This document shows positions 13,411 through 17,961 of a stretch of DNA of 17,961 nt, piece by piece. Location of the stretch: the NCBI GenBank assembly GCA_964362925.1, contig CAYIGA010000014.1, forward strand, positions 1-17,961. The letters are read 5' to 3'. The notes beneath the pieces are model-generated. The model did no database searches and was not told the origin of the DNA. It saw nothing but the letters and a program-made list of their open reading frames with translations. This DNA is from JANLIQ01 sp964362925 (GTDB lineage Bacteria; Patescibacteriota; UBA1384; 2-12-FULL-50-11). The translations under genes were made by a program, and so were the position numbers. The stretch's first letter is position 1. Every line of letters starts with the position of its first letter.

Positions 13411-14523
13411 ATGCAGTCCCTTGAAGACGCCGCTCTAGCTAGCAAAACAGTTTTGGTTCGAATTGACGCTGACGTTCCGCTGACGGAAGGTAGTACAGTC
13501 GAGGTCGCTAACGACTTCCGACTCCAAAGATTATTACCAACGTTATTTTTTCTAATTAATCACCGAGCCAAAATTGTTTTATGTGGTCATTTCGGTCGGC
13601 CGATGGGTAAAGTCGACCCAAGTCTTAGCTTAAAGCCAGTCTTTACTCACCTCTCAGCCCTAACCAACAAAAGAGTGTTATTTGCGACTAACCCTTTTTC
13701 GGCCGCCACCAAAAAGGCCATTACCGATCTTAAGGAAGGCGAGATATTGGGGCTAGAGAATATCCGTTTTTTTAAAGGTGAGGAGGATAATTCTCGAACC
13801 TTTGCTCGACGGTTGGCTAATTTAGCGGACATCTTTGTTAATGATTCTTTTAGTTCCTCTCACCGTGATGCGGGTTCGATTGTGGCCATCACCGAGTTTT
13901 TGCCGTCGTACGCTGGCTTACAATTGGAGCGGGAGGTAGAAATGCTCACCAACCTCACTCGCCACCCAGCCCATCCGTTTATCGCTATTATTGGCGGGGT
14001 GAAAATTGCTGATAAACTGCCCGTAATCGATAATCTTTTACCGAATGTTGATCGAATTATCGTTGGCGGTGGCGTTGCTAACACTTTTTTAGCTAGTCAA
14101 GGCGTTAAGGTCAAGAGCTCTATTATTGACTCTGGCTACATCGACCAAGCTGGCGAGATGCTTAAACGCTCACGAGGCAAAATTATTTTACCGATTGATT
14201 ATATCTGGGGAGACGATAAAATTCTGGATTTTGGCGAAAAATCGACGGCCGTAACCGTTCAACAGATTAAGAGTGCTAAAACTATCCTCTGGAGCGGTGT
14301 CCCAGGCAAGGCGGAACGGCCACCATATAATAAGTCTTCTCGGGTTATTGCTTTAGCAATTGCCAACTCGCCGGCCACCAGCATTGTCGGCGGCGGTGAC
14401 ACGGTTGGCTTTGTAGATAATTTAGGGCTGACTCGAAAGTACTCTTTTGTCTCCACTGGTGGCGGAGCGATGCTCGAGCTACTGGGCGGGCGGGTCTTGC
14501 CCGGGATTAAGGCCTTGGGGTAA
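13411..14523 (+). CDS. pgk: Phosphoglycerate kinase, divergent
   Basis: Pgk transfers the acyl phosphate of 1,3-bisphosphoglycerate to ADP, an ATP-yielding step of glycolysis. Recognisable motifs in order: VLVRIDADVPL (14-24), GHFGRP (59-64), LENIRFF (115-121), FVNDSFSSSHR (142-152), GGVKIADK (195-202), GGGVANTFL (219-227), GGGDT (327-331) and STGGGAMLELL (348-358). At 370 aa it is slightly shorter than the usual 387-395. Two sites differ from the family. DFN, whose Asp and Asn bind 3-phosphoglycerate, reads DAD. The WNGPxGVFE nucleotide-side loop reads WSGVPGKAE (294-302). The basic triad arginines appear kept. It stands alone with a short or absent leader and is followed by a 388-bp non-coding gap. 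Confidence 0.93.
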   Translation: MQSLEDAALASKTVLVRIDADVPLTEGSTVEVANDFRLQRLLPTLFFLINHRAKIVLCGHFGRPMGKVDPSLSLKPVFTHLSALTNKRVLFATNPFSAATKKAITDLKEGEILGLENIRFFKGEEDNSRTFARRLANLADIFVNDSFSSSHRDAGSIVAITEFLPSYAGLQLEREVEMLTNLTRHPAHPFIAIIGGVKIADKLPVIDNLLPNVDRIIVGGGVANTFLASQGVKVKSSIIDSGYIDQAGEMLKRSRGKIILPIDYIWGDDKILDFGEKSTAVTVQQIKSAKTILWSGVPGKAERPPYNKSSRVIALAIANSPATSIVGGGDTVGFVDNLGLTRKYSFVSTGGGAMLELLGGRVLPGIKALG

Positions 14524-14604
14524 TTAATTGACTCTAATATAAATCTGTAATAATTTTCAATCGAAACCCTCAAGAGCGAAACCAAATAACTCTGATTGAT
14601 CGTC

Positions 14605-14613
14605 TGATACAAT
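14605..14613 (+). promoter_or_regulatory. Extended -10 promoter for the candidate small RNA
   Basis: TGATACAAT is identical in nine bases to the extended -10 of rpmE (4980-4988). Transcription would begin near 14620, just at the first hairpin. No -35 is visible. Confidence 0.4.
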
Positions 14614-14614
14614 A

Positions 14615-14696
14615 TAGTGAACGGGGCACTCCGTTCACTAAGTCTGGCGGATTATCCGCCGACTATAATCTATCAAGCCGATCGGATTGTTTTTTT
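14615..14696 (+). ncRNA. Candidate small structured RNA with terminator-like end
   Basis: Hairpin 1: TAGTGAACGG (14615-14624) pairs perfectly with CCGTTCACTA (14631-14640) around a six-base loop. Hairpin 2: AGTC-t-GGCGGA (14641-14651) pairs with TCCGCC-GACT (14655-14664), a ten-pair stem with one bulge and a TTA loop. A weaker AATCT/GGATT stem (14667-14671, 14684-14688) is followed by seven Ts. The two strong stems abut without a gap. It matches none of the RNAs whose core motifs I know (tRNA, 4.5S, RNase P, tmRNA). It could equally be a double terminator for pgk or a leader of tig. Confidence 0.4.
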
Positions 14697-14911
14697 AATG
14701 GCGGTAGTTACGGTCGGGGTTGGGGTCGGAGGAGGGGGGCGACTCTTCTTAGGCTGCTGGACGGGCGAGGGTTCATACCCTAAAACCTCCCCCTGCCCAT
14801 GTTAGTGGTCAAAAACAAGTCCTCCATATGTATCTAATATGGTTAAAATTAGGAGTTTTAGCCAGGGGTTAAGCTTCTCTTTTTTCTCTGGCCAAGGTAG
14901 AATCCAGAAGA

Positions 14912-16096
14912 ATGGAAATTAGCACCAAAACCTTACCCCACAGCCGTCGGCAATTAACCGCTATGCTGGACGAGAAAGAGGTAGCGGCTTATTTCGAGCA
15001 AGCGGCTATTGGCTTGGCTCAATCGATCAGGATTGCTGGTTTTCGACCGGGTAAAGCCCCAGTCACCCTGGTCAAAGAACAGATTGATCGAGCCAAGTGG
15101 CGTGAAGAAGCTTATTCGTTAGCAGTTAGCACTGCCTGGCGAAAAATTGTTGAAGATCTCAAAGAGCTACCCATTGAAGATCCAGAGGTGGAGTTAAGTA
15201 ATTTTGAAGATGGTCAACCGGCTCTGGCAACATTTAAGTTTGATGTTCGTCCGGAAGTAAAGATCGGCGGGTGGCGCCGAATCAGAATTAAGAATTACGA
15301 ATTAGGAATTAAGAATGAGGTAGCGGAGGAAGAGGTAGAGGATTTAATCAAGACCTTGCGCCTCGCTCACGCTAAAACTATTGTCAAATTAACACCCGCC
15401 AACACGGGAGACAAAGTTCATGTTAATTTTACCGGAGCGGTAAATGGAGTGCGGCAGGACAAATTATCAAGCAAGAATTTCCCGCTAATTATCGGTCAGG
15501 CCAATACAATTCCCGGATTTGACGAACAACTGCTAGGATTGAAAAAGGGCGACAAAAAACGGTTTCAGCTCCAATTCCCCGCCGATCATTTTGACAAACA
15601 ACTAGCTAACCAAGCAGTCGATTTCGTCGCTGAAGTCGAAGAAGTATTTGAAATTATATTGCCGGAACTTAACGACGAATTTGCCAAGGGCTTTGGCCAC
15701 ACAAAAACCGAACAATTAACTAAAGCCATTCGGATCGATATCGGTAACCGAAAAAAAGACGAACAATTTATCAGTCAAAAAGCCCGTTGGTTAGCGGAAT
15801 TTGAGAAGCTAATTCAATCCGATTTACCGGAGTCGTTACTGACAGCCGAAGTTGAACGATCGCGAGCGGCTTGGCGAGCGTTCTTGGAGGAACGCCACCT
15901 TAATGACGGTGACTGGCTGAAGGGTCGTCAACTGACTTTGGAGCAACTAGAAAAAGACTGGCACAAGGCCGCTCAATCGTCGGTCAAGATCGGCTTAGGA
16001 CTAGCTGAAGTCGCCAAATCGATGAAAAAAGAGCTGAAATCCAACCAAGAATTCCAGATCCTTTTAGATGAACTAGTTAAGAAAGGACTTGACTAA
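14912..16096 (+). CDS. tig: Trigger factor (ribosome-associated peptidyl-prolyl isomerase chaperone)
   Basis: Tig binds the ribosomal exit tunnel at L23 and shields nascent chains. The ribosome-binding signature GFRPGKAP is at 43-50. The FKBP-type isomerase domain covers about 160-246 (GDKVHVNFTGAVNGV, FPLIIGQANTIPGFDEQLLGLKKGDKKRFQLQFP). The helical chaperone arms and C-terminal domain follow (DEFAKGFGHTKTEQLTKAIR to LLDELVKKGLD). It has 394 aa against 432 in E. coli. A repeat-derived stretch RIKNYELGIKNE (125-136) lies at the hinge between the N-terminal and FKBP domains. No Shine-Dalgarno site is seen. TAGAAT (14898-14903) lies eight bases before the ATG, compatible with a very short leader. 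clpP follows 126 bp later, a frequent tig-clpP pairing in bacteria. Confidence 0.95.
   Translation: MEISTKTLPHSRRQLTAMLDEKEVAAYFEQAAIGLAQSIRIAGFRPGKAPVTLVKEQIDRAKWREEAYSLAVSTAWRKIVEDLKELPIEDPEVELSNFEDGQPALATFKFDVRPEVKIGGWRRIRIKNYELGIKNEVAEEEVEDLIKTLRLAHAKTIVKLTPANTGDKVHVNFTGAVNGVRQDKLSSKNFPLIIGQANTIPGFDEQLLGLKKGDKKRFQLQFPADHFDKQLANQAVDFVAEVEEVFEIILPELNDEFAKGFGHTKTEQLTKAIRIDIGNRKKDEQFISQKARWLAEFEKLIQSDLPESLLTAEVERSRAAWRAFLEERHLNDGDWLKGRQLTLEQLEKDWHKAAQSSVKIGLGLAEVAKSMKKELKSNQEFQILLDELVKKGLD
15285..15319. repeat. GAATTAnG-type repeat words inside tig
   Basis: Four or five imperfect copies of a GAATTA-containing seven-to-nine-base word run in frame, encoding IKNYELGIKNE at the hinge before the FKBP domain. 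The words resemble intergenic AT-rich repeats elsewhere in this window. Confidence 0.75.
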
Positions 16097-16106
16097 TTAC
16101 AAACCC

Positions 16107-16154
16107 GCACCATATTACACCCGCGGGGTGGGATATGGTGGTGGGATATGGTGC
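16107..16154. repeat. Hairpin with tandemly duplicated 3' arm, between tig and clpP
   Basis: The 13-base unit GGTGGGATATGGT occurs twice in perfect tandem (16127-16139, 16140-16152). The left arm, GCACCATATTACACCC (16107-16122), can pair with either copy; only the second gives the outer GC pair. No T-run follows directly, so it is not a standard terminator. Confidence 0.8.
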
Positions 16155-16185
16155 AAGAATGTAAATAACAGTCAAATTTTTTCAG

Positions 16186-16214
16186 TTGACTTAATGTAAA
16201 GGAAACTTTACAAT
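16186..16214 (+). promoter_or_regulatory. Promoter of clpP with embedded palindrome
   Basis: TTGACT (16186-16191), exactly 17 bp, and TACAAT (16209-16214) match the consensus at five of six positions each. The start would fall near 16221, so the mRNA is leaderless or nearly so (ATG at 16223). A perfect palindrome, GTAAAG-GAAA-CTTTAC (16196-16211), fills the spacer and enters the -10: a good place for a repressor. Confidence 0.7.
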
Positions 16215-16222
16215 TTCCATAA

Positions 16223-16819
16223 ATGCAAAAAGAGCTGACCAATCAAATGCTCATACCAATGGTGATCGAGAAAACCCAGTTTGGTGAACGGGCGTACGAT
16301 ATTTACTCCCGTTTGCTTCGTGATCGGATTATTTTTGTCGGCGGGGGGATTGACGACCACGTCGCCAATTTGATTATGGCGCAACTGCTTTTTCTGGAGA
16401 GCGAAAACGCCGATAAAGATATTCAGATGTACATCAATAGCCCGGGCGGCTCGGTCTCGGCGGGATTGGCAATCTACGACACGATGAAGCACGTCAAGCC
16501 GAAAGTCTCGACTATCTGTATCGGCATGGCCGCGTCAATGGGAGCGTTCTTGCTCGCCGGCGGCGAAAAGGGCAAGCGCTTTGCCCTGCCCAACTCGCGC
16601 CTTATGCTTCACCAGGTGGCCGGCGGCACCGAAGGACAAGCGTCAGACATTGAGATCCATTACCGCGAGATAATGCGGATGAAAAAATTAATGAACGAAA
16701 TCTTGGCCAAAAACACCGGCCAAAAACTGGAAAAAGTGGAGAAAGATACCGACCGCGACTACTGGATGTCGCCCGATGAGGCCAAAGATTATGGCTTGAT
16801 TGACAAAGTGCTGAGTTAG
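16223..16819 (+). CDS. clpP: ATP-dependent Clp protease proteolytic subunit
   Basis: ClpP is the barrel-shaped serine protease that degrades proteins unfolded by ClpX or ClpC/A. The catalytic triad is complete: Ser105 in GMAASMGAFLL, His130 in RLMLHQ and Asp179 in TDRDYW. The oxyanion motif is INSPGGSVSAG (71-81). The hydrophobic handle helix (SDIEIHYREIMRMKKLMNEIL) and the ending DEAKDYGLIDKVL are typical, as is the 198-aa length. A second in-frame ATG at residue 9 (MLIPMVIEKT) could be used, but ATG 16223 sits just downstream of the predicted transcription start. It follows tig. No Clp ATPase is in the window. Confidence 0.97.
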   Translation: MQKELTNQMLIPMVIEKTQFGERAYDIYSRLLRDRIIFVGGGIDDHVANLIMAQLLFLESENADKDIQMYINSPGGSVSAGLAIYDTMKHVKPKVSTICIGMAASMGAFLLAGGEKGKRFALPNSRLMLHQVAGGTEGQASDIEIHYREIMRMKKLMNEILAKNTGQKLEKVEKDTDRDYWMSPDEAKDYGLIDKVLS

Positions 16820-16853
16820 TATCTTCTCCGTTTTTCGATCCTGATGTTTCTGC

Positions 16854-16859
16854 TACTAT
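16854..16859 (+). promoter_or_regulatory. Extended -10 promoter of the hicB-like gene
   Basis: TGCTACTAT (16851-16859) is a TGn-extended -10 with hexamer TACTAT. It lies 18 bases before ATG 16878, and the Shine-Dalgarno AGGGG (16869-16873) falls in the leader. No -35 is evident. Confidence 0.4.
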
Positions 16860-16877
16860 TACTATTCAAGGGGAACG

Positions 16878-17069
16878 ATGAAATTAATGATTACCTTATA
16901 TAAGGACGAGGATGGGGTTTTTATTGCCGAGTGCCCGTCAATTCCGGGTTGTGTTAGCCAAGGCAAAACCGAACAAGACGCTCTGAACAATGTTCGCCAG
17001 GCCATCAAAGAGTGCCTGGAAGTTAGGGCGGGTCTTGGTCTTCCGAATACAGTAGCGCTCGAAATCTGA
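16878..17069 (+). CDS. HicB-like antitoxin domain protein
   Basis: The 63-aa protein matches the HicB N-terminal domain: MITLYKDEDGVFIAECPSIPGC, then VSQGKTEQDALNNVRQAIKECLE. This domain folds like a degenerate RNase H, binds the HicA toxin and neutralises it. The C-terminal DNA-binding part of longer HicB proteins is absent, so autoregulation is unlikely in the classic way. A good ribosome-binding site precedes ATG 16878. No intact hicA is seen on either side; a broken frame with weak hicA resemblance follows at 17073. It may be a solitary antitoxin or the relic of a toxin-antitoxin pair. Confidence 0.85.
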   Translation: MKLMITLYKDEDGVFIAECPSIPGCVSQGKTEQDALNNVRQAIKECLEVRAGLGLPNTVALEI

Positions 17070-17072
17070 TAG

Positions 17073-17207
17073 GCAGTCGAGCCGAAGAGAGTCGGTCGTA
17101 TACCGCTCACTAAGGTAGTAAAGAAGCTCCGCGATTATCCAACAGTGCGGCAGAGCCTCAACTTCAATTGTGTTACCGTCAAAACGATCATTTGGAGCGG
17201 TTGTTGA
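17073..17207 (+). pseudogene. Possible hicA toxin remnant
   Basis: In the same frame as hicB, directly after its TGA and a second stop TAG, 44 open codons encode GRIPLTKVVKKLRDYPTVRQ and then unrelated sequence. The pattern recalls the HicA start (R-I-P-x-T-G-K-E-V-[IV]-K-x-L...G-F-x-x-V-R-Q-x-G-S-H), but the GF and GSH residues, including the catalytic His, are missing and no start codon is present. If it is hicA, it is dead. The match is short and the call is weak. Confidence 0.25.
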
Positions 17208-17243
17208 ATGAGGGTTTTTTTCGGACCGATTATTGCCCGCAGA

Positions 17244-17447
17244 TTAAAAAAGTCGAGCTCTCTCGTCAGCTACTAGACTTTGATTCTCAATTTCTAGCAA
17301 TTCCATGATTGTTTGGCGAATATCGGATCGATATGAACGTCCGATCGAAACGCCAGAACTACTATGGATACCTCCCAGAATCAGCAACAACTTTTTCAAC
17401 AAAGCAACATCAGATCCGTTCAAGCGATTCACCTCCTCCAGGCACAA
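17244..17447 (-). pseudogene. Short minus-strand ORF, possible GNAT acetyltransferase remnant
   Basis: A frame of up to 67 codons reads VNRLNGSDVALLKKLLLIL and later IMELLEIENQSLVADE. These two pieces, in this order, recall the N-terminal part of GNAT acetyltransferases of the AAC(3)-I type (xRLxxxDVALLRxLLxLF, then YLxxLLxxExFIxLVA). The acetyl-CoA-binding motif A is absent because the frame stops. A strong GGAGGAGGTG lies at the 5' end, with a possible TTG start seven bases on, so a small expressed protein is not excluded. The assignment is tentative. Confidence 0.3.
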
Positions 17448-17875
17448 AGTATGTCAATGAACGGAATTACCTTACCAGTTCTTATAGACATGCCTTACGC
17501 AGGATAATCAAGTAGTCGTGGGGATACGACTCAAGTATCAGCAATAAGACGGTTTATAGATTTAGCGAGAATAGCGCGTCAGCTTTCGCGGGAGTTTAAT
17601 CCAAGCCCTTGACGCCAGGCATCTTACTTAATATAATAATCAGTAAGTTCTAAGTCCTTTGTGGCCGTGGGGCCGAAACGGAATTTCAATTTGTATTGAA
17701 CTCATTGCAAAACTTGCTTTCGAGAAGCTTCGACTGATTTTTTGAGCGAGAGACAGGAAATGCGAGGAAGCATACAGGACTGTACGTTGACGAGCGGTTC
17801 GTGGCTCGTAGCCGAAAAATCAGCATGAAGACCAAAAATGAGGTTTTGGATTGGGTTCACTATTAACAATTAACA

Positions 17876-17940
17876 CAACCGTCAGGTGAATGTTTTCTGC
17901 CCCCGCAGAATCATTCAAGTAAATGAATATTTGGCGGTTG
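17876..17940. repeat. Nested inverted repeat near the window end
   Basis: CAACCG (17876-17881) faces CGGTTG (17935-17940). Inside, TGAATG (17887-17892) pairs with CATTCA (17912-17917), and TTCTGC (17895-17900) pairs with GCAGAA (17905-17910) around a CCCC loop. Such stacked imperfect hairpins are typical of elements recognised as folded single strands, but no transposase is visible. Confidence 0.7.
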
Positions 17941-17961
17941 CAAGAATGCCAGTTTACGAGT

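Larger units (their letters stand above)
14524..14911. other. Non-coding gap between pgk and tig
   Basis: The gap holds, in order: a TTGACT hexamer (14528-14533) with a weak TAATTT 17 bp on; an extended -10, TGATACAAT (14605-14613); two strong hairpins and a T7 run (14615-14696); a G-rich tract (14716-14739); a small dyad CCATAT/ATATGG (14825-14843); and a stem GCCAGGG/CTCTGGC (14862-14868, 14886-14892) just before tig. A 36-codon frame from ATG 14698 to 14805 exists but has no ribosome-binding site and Gly/Val-biased composition from the G-rich tract. Confidence 0.6.
17208..17961. other. Non-coding 3' tail with a chain of hairpins
   Basis: Apart from the short minus-strand frame (17244-17447), no convincing gene is present. 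Visible dyads include AGTCGT/ACGACT (17514-17531), GCGTCA/TGACGC (17576-17615), CTTACT/AGTAAG (17623-17647), TTCAAT/ATTGAA (17685-17700), CTGATTTTT/AAAAATCAG (17734-17823) enclosing TACAG/CTGTA (17773-17784) and ACGAGC/GCTCGT (17790-17809), and a nested structure at 17876-17940. The density of stems suggests a structured RNA or a mobile-element end. Confidence 0.55.

Noticed and set aside
14617..14805. 62-codon frame between pgk and tig with a GTG start
   Set aside because: No ribosome-binding site, start inside a strong hairpin, and Gly/Val-rich translation that only reflects the G-rich tract.
17309..17515. 68-codon plus-strand frame in the tail
   Set aside because: No ribosome-binding site and no recognisable pattern; it is opposite the minus-strand GNAT-like frame.
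17666..17961. Possible tmRNA start, since GGGGCCGAAACGGA resembles the 5' end of some tmRNAs
   Set aside because: The strict TTCGAC motif does not follow, no tag ending in ALAA-like residues is found, and the 3' half would be outside the window.

Overview
This 17,961-bp window looks like chromosome from a small-genome bacterium, most likely a member of the Candidate Phyla Radiation (Patescibacteria). That placement is an inference. It rests on minimal versions of housekeeping proteins (150-aa EF-Ts, 292-aa RF1 with a short N-terminal domain, ProRS without an editing insert), on the loss of pyrH, dxr, uppS and cdsA from the usual rpsB-tsf-frr-rseP-proS neighbourhood, and on several genes that appear leaderless. 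TGA, TAA and TAG all end genes here, so the UGA=Gly code of SR1/Gracilibacteria does not fit.

Layout. 1-3243 (+): 3' part of gatB, a miniature MscS channel, a small one-helix membrane protein, and a membrane-anchored HtrA protease. 3245-4886 (-): prfA and prmC overlap by 11 bp, so release factor and its methylase are made together; prmC ends one base from the end of htrA. 4887-9930 (+): rpmE, rpsB, tsf, frr, rseP and proS, a translation block joined to a site-2 protease. 10017-10193: a 58-aa acidic protein too short for ordinary gene calling, with a perfect ribosome-binding site and its own terminator. 10372-12281 (+): tpiA and a degenerate NADH-dehydrogenase-like protein. 12362-13336 (-): a four-helix membrane protein, divergent from pgk (13411-14523, +). 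14524-14911: a non-coding gap with a promoter-like element and two strong hairpins, a candidate small RNA. 14912-16819 (+): tig and clpP. 16878-17069: a lone HicB-like antitoxin. 17070-17961: a degraded, probably non-coding tail with possible hicA and acetyltransferase remnants and a long chain of hairpins.

Together the genes cover translation (tRNA amidation, elongation, termination, recycling, prolyl-tRNA charging), protein quality control (Tig, ClpP, HtrA, RseP) and two glycolytic steps. The most unusual layer is in the DNA itself. Short word repeats have entered both spacers and essential reading frames (gatB, tig, rpmE). A family of AGCGAGCG-type words recurs in spacers. Two mini-ORFs are chained by overlapping or near-overlapping stop/start codons between rseP and proS. 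The hairpin-rich 3' tail is the best candidate for an undescribed element. Because the window starts inside gatB and ends in that tail, its edges may be contig ends; this is inference.
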